From contig NZ_CP014518.1 of the NCBI RefSeq assembly GCF_001577305.1, positions 2,356,001-2,420,000 on the forward strand: a stretch of DNA of 64,000 bases, given 5' to 3'. Both the position numbers and the translations under genes were made by a program. Source of the DNA: Sinomonas atrocyanea. Lineage in GTDB: Bacteria; Actinomycetota; Actinomycetes; Actinomycetales; Micrococcaceae. Positions 56,492 through 64,000 of this stretch are shown piece after piece; position 1 is the stretch's first letter, and the number at the start of each line of letters is the position of its first letter. The notes under the pieces are model-generated. The model worked only from the letters and a program-made list of their open reading frames with translations, made no database searches and had not been told where the DNA came from.

Positions 56492-57241
56492 TCAGGTTCC
56501 GACGCCGAGGTGGGCTCCGCCTGCGACGTCGAGGGTCACGCCGGTGATGTAGCGGTTGTCCGGGTCGGCGAGGAAGAGGATGGCGCGGGCGACCTCCTCG
56601 GGTTCGGCGAACCGTCCCATTGGCAGCTGGGCGGCGCGTCGTGCCCGGTTGGCGGCTGCGTCCGGGCCGGTGTCCTTGGCGAACTGGGCCCACATGGGGG
56701 TGTTGACCGGGCCGGGTGCGACGGCGTTGACGGAGATGCCGTGGGGGCCGAGGATCTGGGCGAAGGACCACATGATGTGGAGCACCGCGAGCTTGCTCGC
56801 GTTGTACGGGAGGTAGTTGCTGCGGGCTTCCTTGGCGGCCACCGAGGACAGGACGACGATCGCGCCGGCGGTGCCGGTGCCGGTCATCGAGCGGGCCGCC
56901 TCGCGCACCATTGAGAACGTCCCGGAGGCGTTGATCCGCATGACGGATTCGAACTCTTCCGTCGTCGTCTCCATCAGGTCCGGGGTCGGGCCGAGCACCC
57001 CGGCGGCATGGATGAGGGCGTCGATGCGGCCGTATTTGGAGACCGTGTCCTGGATGACGCCGGCGCACTGCTGTTCGGAGGTGATGTCGAGGGGGAAGAA
57101 GTCCGCCAGTTTCTGGTCGGCCTTCGCAGCCCGGTCGGCGCCGAGGACGAGGGCGCCGGCCGCGGTGAGCGCCTCGACGACGGCGTTGCCGATTCCCCCG
57201 CTCGATCCGGTCACCAGGACGACCTGGTCTTTGAGGCTCAT
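56492..57241 (-). CDS. SDR-family oxidoreductase
   Basis: A 249-residue classical SDR. TGSSGGIG at about 11-18, Asp after beta-2 (GADRAAK) favouring NAD, HAAGVLG near 79, VLSSVAAKE with the catalytic Ser, YNASK, and LDVAGGAH at the end. GGAGGGGG precedes the ATG. Likely in one unit with the TIM-barrel isomerase downstream (100 bp gap). Confidence 0.88.
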   Translation of the reverse strand: MSLKDQVVLVTGSSGGIGNAVVEALTAAGALVLGADRAAKADQKLADFFPLDITSEQQCAGVIQDTVSKYGRIDALIHAAGVLGPTPDLMETTTEEFESVMRINASGTFSMVREAARSMTGTGTAGAIVVLSSVAAKEARSNYLPYNASKLAVLHIMWSFAQILGPHGISVNAVAPGPVNTPMWAQFAKDTGPDAAANRARRAAQLPMGRFAEPEEVARAILFLADPDNRYITGVTLDVAGGAHLGVGT

Positions 57242-57369
57242 GCGGTCTTCCCCCTCCCGCTGGCACTAGCCCGTCGGTCGTCTGCACCAGGTGTTTGAGC
57301 TGCTGGCTTCATCTTTCGAACGTTCCTTTCGGTGGGGTGCGCGTGCTGCGGTGCCGGGTCCTGGGCTTG

Positions 57370-57417
57370 CCCTGCGGTCATTGTTGGGGAGGCGCTTCCC
57401 CTCCAACGACCGCAGGG
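57370..57417 (-). terminator. Hairpin after the MHS transporter gene
   Basis: CCCTGCGGTC (57370-57379) pairs with GACCGCAGGG (57408-57417); the intervening sequence can extend the stem imperfectly (TTGGGGA with TCCCCTCCAA). It lies 52 bp beyond the transporter stop on the minus strand. Confidence 0.55.
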
Positions 57418-57468
57418 CGGCCAGGCGCGTTCCGGGGGCGGTGGTTCGGCTCGAGGATCAGGTGGCGC

Positions 57469-58889
57469 CTACGGGCGGGAGCGCTTCGCCTGGCCCGGCG
57501 CCGAACCGATCTCGGCCACGAGGTTCTCGCCCTCGAGTACTTCGCTGTCGGCCAGGGCCACGGTGGCGCGGCCTGTCCGACTGCCGGTCTCAGGCAGGGT
57601 GAAGTAGACGATGAGGCACAGGGCGACGATGGCGATCATGTAGAACGCGACGTAGGTGGGGTGCCCGGAGCCGACGAACGCTGCGGCGATCAGCGGTGCG
57701 GTGCCGCCGAAGACTGCGATCACGATCTGGTGTGCGAGGCCGATGCCCGAGACACGGACGGCGGCCGGGAACAGCTCGGCCTGCATGGTCGGGTAGACGG
57801 CCTGCCAGATGCCCAGGACGACCCATCCGGAGGCGGAGACCAGGACGTAGACCCCGAAGCCGGGCTGGTTCAGGAGCAGGAGCAGGGGGTAGAAGAGCAC
57901 GACCATGCCGATGGCGCCGATGATGGGGAAAATCTTGCGTCGGCCGAGCCGGTCCGAGAGAGCACCGCAGATCGGGACGATGACGACGAGCAGTGCTAGT
58001 CCGATGACGCTGCCGGCCAGGGATGAGGCCAGGTCGCGGCCGGTGGTGAGGTTGGCGTAGGTGGGGAGGAAGGTGGCCCAGGTGTAGTAGGCGACCGCGG
58101 GGGCGGAGAGCGCCGCTGTCTGCAGGAGGGCCTTGGGGTGCTCGCGGAGCAGGGCCCACAGGCGCGCCCACGCCGACCGCTGGTCGACCATGGCGGTCGC
58201 CTCGAACTCGGGGCTCTCGTCTGCTCGGGCCCGCATGATGAGGCCGATCACGCCCAGGACGCCGCCGACGATGAAGGGCAGGCGCCATCCCCAGGCGGCC
58301 AGGTCGGCCTTGGAGAAGGATGATGTCACGATCGCCCCAGCGCCGGTGGCCGCGAGGGTCGCCAGGCCGCTTGCCATGTTGGAGAAGGAGCCGAACAGGC
58401 CCCTCCTGTTCGCCGGGGCGTGCTCGACCATGAACGCGATGGCGCTCTGCTGCTCGCTGCCGGCCGAGATTCCCTGGAGGATGCGGGCGACCAGGAACAT
58501 CACCGGTGCCGCGTAGCCGATCGTCGCGAACGGCGGGGTGAGGCCGACGATGAGGGAGCCCAGGGCCATCCCGGAGATGGAGAGGGTCAGGACGGCCCGT
58601 CGGCCGAACCGGTCGGCCAGGGGGAGATGATGATCCCGCTGAGCGGGCGCACCACGAACCCGATCGCGTAGGTGAGCAGCGCCGCAATGAGGGATGCGAA
58701 GGCCGAGTGGCTGGGGAAGATCTGTCCCGAGAACACCGCCGCCAGCAGTCCGTAGACGTACCAGTCGTACCACTCGACGAAGTGGCCGATCGTGCCGGAG
58801 ATCATGTTCACGGGGCGGGGAGGGCGTCCGGGGGCGTGGGGCGTGGGCGGGATGTTCGGTGTCCCGAACGGATCTTGCGAGGTCGTCAT
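57469..58889 (-). CDS. MFS metabolite:H+ symporter (MHS family), apparent -1 frameshift
   Basis: About 473 residues when repaired. The N-terminal part has ISGTIGHFVEWYDWYVYG, the hallmark of MHS carriers, and RPLSGIIIS; the frame then breaks at the G5 run 58620-58624. One more G (C on the coding strand) continues motif A as PLADRFGRRAVLT and the remaining ten helices follow without defect. ATG 58889 has AAGGAGAG upstream. A TGAGATCG-ATTGCA element lies 54 bp upstream of this start, so it is likely part of the LacI regulon. It should import the substrate of the surrounding catabolic genes. Confidence 0.75.
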
Positions 58890-58942
58890 TGAACTCTCCT
58901 TGCTCCTGGGGGTGTTGCTGGGGTGGTCTGGTTCTGGTTGAG

Positions 58943-58956
58943 TGAGATCGATTGCA
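58943..58956. promoter_or_regulatory. Candidate LacI operator upstream of the MHS transporter
   Basis: TGAGATCGATTGCA matches a LacI-type palindrome (ideal TGCAATCG-ATTGCA-like half sites around a central CG) and is almost identical to the two copies at 63616-63641. It lies between the transporter start and the oxidoreductase end. Confidence 0.55.
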
Positions 58957-59027
58957 TCGCAGGGCAACGAGCGGTCCCGGGCGAGGATCCTGTGCCCGGA
59001 GGGCTCTGGATCAGGACGGCTGCGGGC

Positions 59028-60029
59028 TCAGCGCCGGGCGGTGTTGGTTGCGTGGCTTTCCCATTGGCGGCCTTCCTGTTCACCGCTCGGCAGCCCGGCG
59101 GACTGGAGGATGCGCTCGAGCAGCCTCTGGGTGGCGACGGCGTCGCGGCCGCTGGTGAGGGGCTGGCGGCGGTCTGCGAGGCGGTCGAGGAAGTGGTGCA
59201 CTGCCTCGGCGAAGCCGAGGGTCTCGGTGGCGGTGGCCCAGCCGAAGGCCTCCGAGCTGAGGTCGCGGACGGTGGTGGTGCCGTCGACGGTGATGGCGAC
59301 GGATTCCGGGGCCCGGACCTCGGCGGAGCGCCCCGCGCCGTAGGCGTCGAGCTTCTCGTTCCATGCGCCTGCGGTCCGGGCGGCCATCAGGACCCCGGTG
59401 CTGCCGGTGTCGAAGCGGATGACTGCCGCGGTCCCGTCCTCCTGCCAGGGGTCCTCGCCCGCGGTGTGGGCGGTCACCTCGGCGGCCTCGCCGCCGCAGT
59501 ACCAGCGCAGCAGGTCGACCATGTGGATGGCGTTCTCGAATGTGGCGCGGTACTCCGATCCGGGCCGGTTCTTCTGCGCGACGCAGAAGGCGGCTCCGGC
59601 GTTCCCGAAGGCCTCGCGCCCTGCCACGTACACGGGGGCGTAGCGGCGGTTGAAGTCGACCATCAGGATGCGGCCGTGCTCGTCGGCGAGGTCGGCCAGG
59701 CGCTCGGCCTCATCGGCCGAGGGCGCGAGGGGCTTCTCGCAGAACACGTCCACCCCGCGCCGCAGGCAGGCCTCGACGGCGTGCGCGTGCTCCGAGCGCG
59801 GTGTCAGGACGAAGACGGCGTCCAGGTCCTCGGCCTCGAGCATCTCCTCGACCGTGGCGTAGGCGTTGCCGAAGCCCCAGCGGCGCATCAGCGCCCCGGG
59901 GTCGGGGCGGCGCGAGACGAGCGCGGCCAGCTCGACGTCGTCCCGCTTGACCAGGGTGGGCAGCTGGGCGATGGAGGCGATGTTTCCCGCTCCGACGACG
60001 CCGACGCGGGTCCTGGCCTGCGCGCTCAC
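59028..60029 (-). CDS. Gfo/Idh/MocA-family oxidoreductase
   Basis: A 333-residue NAD(P) oxidoreductase. GAGNIAS at about 12-18 is the cofactor loop, and CEKPLA near residue 95 the catalytic Lys motif; the C-terminal beta-sheet domain follows. Members oxidise or reduce inositols, sugars and sugar acids. It overlaps the isomerase gene upstream by GTGA, so the two are coupled. Confidence 0.88.
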   Translation of the reverse strand: MSAQARTRVGVVGAGNIASIAQLPTLVKRDDVELAALVSRRPDPGALMRRWGFGNAYATVEEMLEAEDLDAVFVLTPRSEHAHAVEACLRRGVDVFCEKPLAPSADEAERLADLADEHGRILMVDFNRRYAPVYVAGREAFGNAGAAFCVAQKNRPGSEYRATFENAIHMVDLLRWYCGGEAAEVTAHTAGEDPWQEDGTAAVIRFDTGSTGVLMAARTAGAWNEKLDAYGAGRSAEVRAPESVAITVDGTTTVRDLSSEAFGWATATETLGFAEAVHHFLDRLADRRQPLTSGRDAVATQRLLERILQSAGLPSGEQEGRQWESHATNTARR

Positions 60030-60928
60030 CGGGCGCTCCCGGGGACGGCCGTCTGGGCGAGGGCCGCGCGCACCGCGGCCGCGGACCGGGCGAAGCCGAC
60101 CGCCGGCTCGGGCAGGTCCTGGGGGTGCCAGCGGTACTCGTACTCAAGGGAGAGGACGTCGTCGTAGCCGAGAGCGGCGAGGGATGCGAGGATTCCGGCC
60201 CAGGGCAGGACGCCCTCGCCGACGACGCGGGAGCGCACGGCGCGCTCGGACGCTGCGACCCGGGCGGTCTCGGAGGCCTGGAACGGTGCGTCCGGGTCGG
60301 TGAAGACGAGGTCCTTCACGTGCACGTGCCCGATGAGGTCTCCCTGGACGCGCAGCGCCTCCTGGTACGGCTCGTCGTGGGTGAACGTCAGGTTGGCCTG
60401 GTCGTAGAGGACCCGCACCGCATCGTGGTCCACTTCGCGCACGAGCCGTGCCGTCTCGGCCGCGGACTGGGTCATGGTCCCGAAGTGGTTCTCGACGCAG
60501 AGGCGAACCCCGGCGTCGGAGGCTTCCGGGGCCAGCGTGCGCAGGGCTGCGACGAGCCGGTCCCAGTGGGCGCCGTGGTCCCGGTCGCCCGGGTGCCATG
60601 ACCCGGCGTAGACGCGCAGCCGGGCGGCGCCGACGGCCTGGGCGATCTCGATCGCGCCGCGGAACTCGTCGACCGCGCTCCGCCACTGGCCCTCCTCGAG
60701 GGCGTTGATCCCGGTTGTGTAGGGGGTCAGCCCGATGATCGGGACGCCCAGGTCCTCCGAGGCCCGCCGGGCCTCCTCGGCCGAGCGCCGGTCGCGCGGC
60801 GGCAGCGCTGAGCGGTAGCCGTCCTGGTAGATCACCTCGGCGGCGTCGAGCCCGGCGGCCGCGAACAGCGCGAGGGCCTCGGGGACGGTCTGTCCCGGGG
60901 TTCCGAGGGTGTGGCCTGCGAGGCGCAT
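60026..60928 (-). CDS. Sugar phosphate isomerase/epimerase (TIM barrel)
   Basis: A 300-residue xylose-isomerase-like TIM barrel. Visible metal-ligand blocks are VENHFGT (Glu), VLYDQANL (Asp), IGHVHVKDL (His) and the late LEYEYRW (Glu). ATG 60928 has AAGGA at nine bases; a GTG at 60934 overlaps the restored stop of the VOC gene. Likely works with the downstream Gfo/Idh/MocA enzyme on a sugar or inositol derivative. Confidence 0.86.
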   Translation of the reverse strand: MRLAGHTLGTPGQTVPEALALFAAAGLDAAEVIYQDGYRSALPPRDRRSAEEARRASEDLGVPIIGLTPYTTGINALEEGQWRSAVDEFRGAIEIAQAVGAARLRVYAGSWHPGDRDHGAHWDRLVAALRTLAPEASDAGVRLCVENHFGTMTQSAAETARLVREVDHDAVRVLYDQANLTFTHDEPYQEALRVQGDLIGHVHVKDLVFTDPDAPFQASETARVAASERAVRSRVVGEGVLPWAGILASLAALGYDDVLSLEYEYRWHPQDLPEPAVGFARSAAAVRAALAQTAVPGSAR

Positions 60929-60930
60929 GG

Positions 60931-61502
60931 TCACTGGTCCTTTCTGGGGTTCTGGGGGCTGCCGTGAGCCAGTCGGCGGGGCCGACCAGGGGCGGCGGGT
61001 CGGCCACCCTGGAGCGGTCGACGATCTCCATCAGCAGCCCCCAGGGGGTGAGGAAGTAGGCCCATCGGTTGCCCGCGACGCGGGGGCTGTCGCCGGCGAC
61101 CTCCTTGCGGTCGCCGAGCACCCGCACACCGGGGATGACGCGGAGCGCTGCGAGGGCCTCGTCGACGTCGTCCACGACGAAGCACAGGTGGTGGCCGCCG
61201 GCGTCGCTGTGCCGGGGGTGCTCGGTGCGGCGGTCCGAGGTGTCCCACTCGAACAGCTCCACGTTCAGGTTCGGAGGCATGCGCAGCATTGCCAGGGTCA
61301 GGCGCGCGTCCTGCGGCACGGCGAAGTTCTCGGGCATGAACTCCGCGTCGGGTCCCCGGGTGGAGCGGTAGAGCTCCTCGGCGCCCAAGGCCTGGACGAA
61401 GAACCGGACGGCGTCGTCGAGGTCGGGCACGGTGAAGGCGACGTGGTCGGCGTGCCGGAGGCCGGGGACGCGGGCCAGCTTCCCCTGCGTGGGGGCGCTC
61501 AT
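60931..61502 (-). CDS. VOC (glyoxalase/dioxygenase-fold) protein, apparent -1 frameshift at the end
   Basis: About 190 residues. VOC blocks: HADHVAFTVPDLDDAVRFF (metal His), GGHHLCFVVDDVDE (second His) and LMEIVDRS (Glu). It resembles methylmalonyl-CoA-epimerase or glyoxalase-like enzymes. As read, the frame has no stop for 750 bases; adding one G to the G5 run 60954-60958 gives a short tail ending PRKDQ and a stop at 60931 that overlaps the next GTG (GTGA). The repaired form is clearly the natural one. ATG 61502 overlaps the LacI stop (ATGA). Confidence 0.75.
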
Positions 61503-62485
61503 GGCCGCGGCCCTGCGGTGGAGGCCCGCACCAGCAGCTCCGGCTCCAGGACGATGTGTCCGGCCGATCCGTCTGCCGCCTTCTTCTCGGCGAGTTCGAT
61601 CGCGATGCTGCCCATGTCGGCGATCGGCTGGCGGACCGTGGTCAGGGCGGGGTTGAAGCGGGCGCCCAGGGCGAGCCCGTCGAAGCCGACCACCGAGACG
61701 TCCTCGGGGACGCGGAAGCCCCGGGAGGCGAGGGCGGAGATGACCCCGAAGGCGACCATGTCGTTGGCTGCGATGATCGCGGTGGGCCGGTCGGCCATCG
61801 CGGCGAAGTGCGCGGCGGCGCGGCCGCCCGCCTCGGAGTCGGCGCCGCTGTCCAGGACGATCGGCTCGCCCTCGGCCAGGTCCCGGTACGCGTCCATGCG
61901 GTCCTGGGCGGTGTGCGTTCCTGCGATGCCCGAGACGTAGCCGATCCGGCGGTGGCCGAGGGAGCGCAGGTGCTCGAAGGCGAGCTCGATGCCGCGGCGG
62001 CTGTCGACGGTGACGGTCGGGACGCCGGCGTTCTGGTCCACGCGGTCGATGACGACCAGGCGCTGCCCGAAGTCGAACTGCATCAGCGCGTCGATGTCCA
62101 CCCGGGTCGAGGGGGCGATGATGCCGAACGGGGCGTACAGCGACTGCATCGCCGTCAGATAGCCGGCGGTCTGCACGTCGTCGCCGTTGGTGACGCACAG
62201 CATCAGCTGGTAGCCGCGCTCCCCCGCCGCCTCGGTCATCGTCTTGGCGAGCTCGGCGAAGAAGGGGTTGGTGATGTCGGGCACGATCAGCGGCACGAGG
62301 GTGCTCGTCTTGCGCCGCAGGGCCTGGGCGAGCGGGCTCATCGTGTACCCGAGCTTCTCCGCGACGCGCAGGATGTGCTCGCGCGTCTCCGCCTTGACCG
62401 CCTCGGGGCGGGAGAAGGCGCGGGAGACCGTGGAACGGTGCACGCCCGCTTCCCTGGCAACGACATCGATGCTGAGATCAGCCAC
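61499..62485 (-). CDS. LacI-family transcriptional regulator
   Basis: A 328-residue LacI/GalR repressor. The HTH is at about 5-25 (IDVVAREAGVHRSTVSRAF), followed by the hinge helix region PLAQALRRKTS and a periplasmic-binding-protein-like sugar domain (IVPDITNPFFAEL, ANDMVAFGV, DVSVVGFDG). GTG 62485 has AAAGGAG at ideal spacing. It is embedded in the gene cluster and is the natural binder of the TGAGATCG-RTTGCA elements at 58943 and 63616-63641. Confidence 0.9.
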   Translation of the reverse strand: MADLSIDVVAREAGVHRSTVSRAFSRPEAVKAETREHILRVAEKLGYTMSPLAQALRRKTSTLVPLIVPDITNPFFAELAKTMTEAAGERGYQLMLCVTNGDDVQTAGYLTAMQSLYAPFGIIAPSTRVDIDALMQFDFGQRLVVIDRVDQNAGVPTVTVDSRRGIELAFEHLRSLGHRRIGYVSGIAGTHTAQDRMDAYRDLAEGEPIVLDSGADSEAGGRAAAHFAAMADRPTAIIAANDMVAFGVISALASRGFRVPEDVSVVGFDGLALGARFNPALTTVRQPIADMGSIAIELAEKKAADGSAGHIVLEPELLVRASTAGPRP

Positions 62486-63458
62486 GGTGTACTCCTTTTC
62501 GTTGGACCTCGTAGGCGTGCCAGATGATCCGCATCGCGTCCTCCAGCTCGCCCAGCGTCGGCATTCCGCGGAAGCCCTCGCCCAGGGTGCGCGCAACCTG
62601 CCGCACGAACGGATCGTAGAGAGGGTCGCTGTCGACGTTGATGACGGCTCTCTCAGTGCGCCCGTCGAGCCCGGTGAACACGGCCGACCCGTCCGTGTCG
62701 ATCGAAGCGAATCCGACCTCGCCCGCGGACGAGTAGCTGCAGTAGCGCTGCAGCTCCGAGTGCGGGAACGCATACCCCACCTCGACGATCGCCTCCCGGC
62801 CGTCCGGGGCGGTCAGGACCAGGGTTGCGTGGTCTTCGACGGCCCCGGCGTGAAGGGCAGAGGACAGCCGCGCCGTGACCTCGGCGCCCGTGTTGCCGCT
62901 GCCGCGCAGGAACAGGTCGGCGAAGTGCGGGCCCAGGTTGGCCAGGCAGCCGCCGCCGGCCCGCTCCGGGTCGAGCATCCATGGGTTGCCGTTGCGCTCG
63001 TAGCGCTCAGGGGGGCCGGCGATGAACGAGAGCCTCTCGTACACCGGCCGGCCGGCCTTCGCCAGCCAGCTGTCCACCGGGCCGCCGCGCTGCACCAGCG
63101 GAACGGTGGCCGGGACCCCCGCCTCCTCGGCGGCGCGCCGGACCTCCTGCAGCTGCCCAAGCGAGGTGCCGATCGGCTTCTCCACGACGAAGGGAACGCC
63201 CCGCCCAATCAGCGCCCGGCAGATCTCAGGCATGCGGTCATGCGGGCTGAAGACGTAGGCGAGCTCTATGTCCCGCAGCTGCAGCAGCCGACGCCAGTCG
63301 GCCTCGACCGGGGCGCCCCACAGCTCGGCCAGTTCCCGCACGCGTCCTGGGTCCTCGTCGGAGAGCCCGACGACGTCATGCACCTCCGCGATCGCCGGAG
63401 CACAGAGCGGGACGTGCCAGTGCGAGGCCCCGAAGACGACAGTGCGCGCCCGGTTCAC
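62478..63458 (-). CDS. Gfo/Idh/MocA-family oxidoreductase
   Basis: A 326-residue member of the family: a degenerate cofactor loop FGASHWH at the start, VVEKPIGTS near residue 98 as the catalytic-Lys motif, and GPHFADLF in the substrate domain. The missing GxGxxG is unusual and hints at a divergent branch. GTG start overlapping the stop of a small upstream frame (GTGA), and its own stop overlaps the LacI start by 8 bases. Confidence 0.84.
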   Translation of the reverse strand: MNRARTVVFGASHWHVPLCAPAIAEVHDVVGLSDEDPGRVRELAELWGAPVEADWRRLLQLRDIELAYVFSPHDRMPEICRALIGRGVPFVVEKPIGTSLGQLQEVRRAAEEAGVPATVPLVQRGGPVDSWLAKAGRPVYERLSFIAGPPERYERNGNPWMLDPERAGGGCLANLGPHFADLFLRGSGNTGAEVTARLSSALHAGAVEDHATLVLTAPDGREAIVEVGYAFPHSELQRYCSYSSAGEVGFASIDTDGSAVFTGLDGRTERAVINVDSDPLYDPFVRQVARTLGEGFRGMPTLGELEDAMRIIWHAYEVQRKGVHRG

Positions 63459-63601
63459 GAGGACACCCCGAGTCCGGCTTGGCCGCCGGGCGAGCGGTGG
63501 TCGGCCGAGGCGCTCGACTGAGCCGGATCGAGGCGGATCCCGGCGCCGTCCCGCAAGGACAGGCGGGCGCCCTCGGCTCGCGGCTCGAAGTGGACCATCA
63601 C
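63455..63601 (-). CDS. Small leader-like protein coupled to the oxidoreductase
   Basis: A 48-residue frame with GAGGAG six bases before GTG 63601 and a stop that overlaps the next start by GTGA, both good signs of translation. The sequence (HFEPRAEGARLSLRDG, then a Ser/Gly-rich end) matches no family I know. It could be a genuine small protein, a leader for coupling, or the 5' end of a gene fused away. First frame after the tandem operator. Confidence 0.4.
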   Translation of the reverse strand: MMVHFEPRAEGARLSLRDGAGIRLDPAQSSASADHRSPGGQAGLGVSS

Positions 63602-63615
63602 GGGAATCTCCTCAA

Positions 63616-63641
63616 TGAGATCGGTTGCTGAGATCGGTTGC
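63616..63641. promoter_or_regulatory. Tandem candidate LacI operators in a divergent promoter
   Basis: Two adjacent copies of the 13-mer TGAGATCGGTTGC lie between the minus-strand cluster and the plus-strand aldolase gene, and nearly match the site at 58943. A LacI repressor here could control both directions. Confidence 0.6.
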
Positions 63642-63703
63642 ATTCAGCGTAGGGAGCGTGGGACAGTCTTGTCAACGGATCTTTTTCCACAGGAGGAACC
63701 CTG

Positions 63704-64000
63704 ATGTTCACCAAGCTTCGGACCCTGCGCACGATCGATGACTCCGGGGCGGTCCTCATCGTCCGACTTCCCGATGCCGACACCGCCGAGCGCGTCGCGC
63801 ACGCCGCGATCGAAGGCGGGTTCCGGGCGCTCGAGATCACCCTGTCCATCCCAGGCGCGGTCGACCTCGTCCGCCGCCTGGCCGCCCAGTATGCCCCCGA
63901 GGGCGTCGCGGTCGGCGCAGGGACGGTCCTGGACGGCCACGCCGCATACGAGTGCATCCGCGCCGGGGCTGCGTTCCTGGTCAGCCCGCAGCTCAACCCC
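63704..64000 (+). CDS. KDPG/KHG-aldolase family protein (3' end outside window)
   Basis: The first 99 codons of a class I 2-dehydro-3-deoxy-phosphogluconate aldolase-like protein. IVRLPDADTA and ALEITLSIP (general-acid Glu at residue 44), GAGTVLDG and FLVSPQLNP are all standard; the Schiff-base Lys lies beyond the window. AGGAGG precedes the ATG at good spacing. Divergent from the LacI-regulated cluster across the tandem operator, so it is likely the first gene of a second arm of the regulon. Confidence 0.85.
   Translation, partial: MFTKLRTLRTIDDSGAVLIVRLPDADTAERVAHAAIEGGFRALEITLSIPGAVDLVRRLAAQYAPEGVAVGAGTVLDGHAAYECIRAGAAFLVSPQLNP

Overview
This is a contiguous piece of a high-GC (about 70%) actinobacterial chromosome, most like a soil Micrococcaceae (Arthrobacter/Sinomonas type). 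The clues are the very GC-biased codon use, frequent GTG/TTG starts, a mycothiol system (mycoredoxin, S-(hydroxymethyl)mycothiol dehydrogenase), a phosphatidylinositol-phosphate-synthase-type CDP-alcohol transferase behind thrS and a HIT protein, and the PdxST route to vitamin B6. I see no insertion sequence, prophage, CRISPR array, rRNA or tRNA.

Layout. (1) 0-7 kb: the 5' part of pdxT, then an asparagine synthetase carrying an extra F420-ligase-like domain, an M3 peptidase and a phosphoribosyltransferase/hydrolase fusion. (2) 6.8-12.2 kb: a tightly overlapping operon for an AMP-forming acyl-CoA ligase, E1alpha, E1beta and E2 of a 2-oxoacid/acetoin-type dehydrogenase, and an acyl carrier protein. 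(3) 12.5-20.8 kb: a GntR/FadR-regulated catabolic operon. Its gene set (SuyA/SuyB-like lyase, aldehyde dehydrogenase, transporter, YihU-like reductase, D-2-hydroxyacid dehydrogenase, Ldh2-family dehydrogenase) fits breakdown of a C3 sulfonate (dihydroxypropanesulfonate or sulfolactate) to pyruvate and sulfite. (4) 21-23 kb: a scar where a divergent regulator/SDR pair has lost both 5' ends. (5) 23-28 kb: core genes pdxS, CDP-alcohol transferase, HIT, thrS, an SRAP protein and mycoredoxin. (6) 28.5-37.5 kb: formaldehyde detoxification (mscR plus an MBL hydrolase), isochorismatase-like hydrolase, lipoate ligase-like protein, thioesterase, VTT membrane protein, efflux pump, FUSC protein, coiled-coil protein and a degenerate receiver protein. 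(7) 37.7-44.2 kb: a tandem-Lrp regulator divergent from a five-gene operon (polysaccharide deacetylase-like, MFS, SDR, ketopantoate-reductase-like, M20 peptidase). (8) 44-53 kb: mixed genes including NAD(P)HX dehydratase, an NRAMP-like carrier, a broken sigma factor gene and a 1.25-kb stretch without a convincing gene. (9) 53.6-64 kb: sugar or sugar-acid catabolic genes under an IclR and a LacI regulator, ending in a KDPG-aldolase-type gene cut by the window edge.

Two themes recur. Catabolic operons are joined by 4-base stop/start overlaps, so translational coupling is common and is useful for fixing gene ends. Five genes (two in region 3, the sigma remnant, two in region 9) are out of frame by exactly one missing C in a C-run; adding one C restores each protein and, in three cases, also the 4-base overlap with the next gene. 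This looks more like systematic homopolymer under-calling than gene decay, except in the sigma gene, which is damaged in other ways too.

The most interesting material is the probable C3-sulfonate operon with its paired GGT-N3-ACC operators, the ligase-E1-E2-ACP operon, the asparagine synthetase fusion, and the putative LacI operator (TGAGATCG followed by RTTGCA) that occurs three times around the last cluster.
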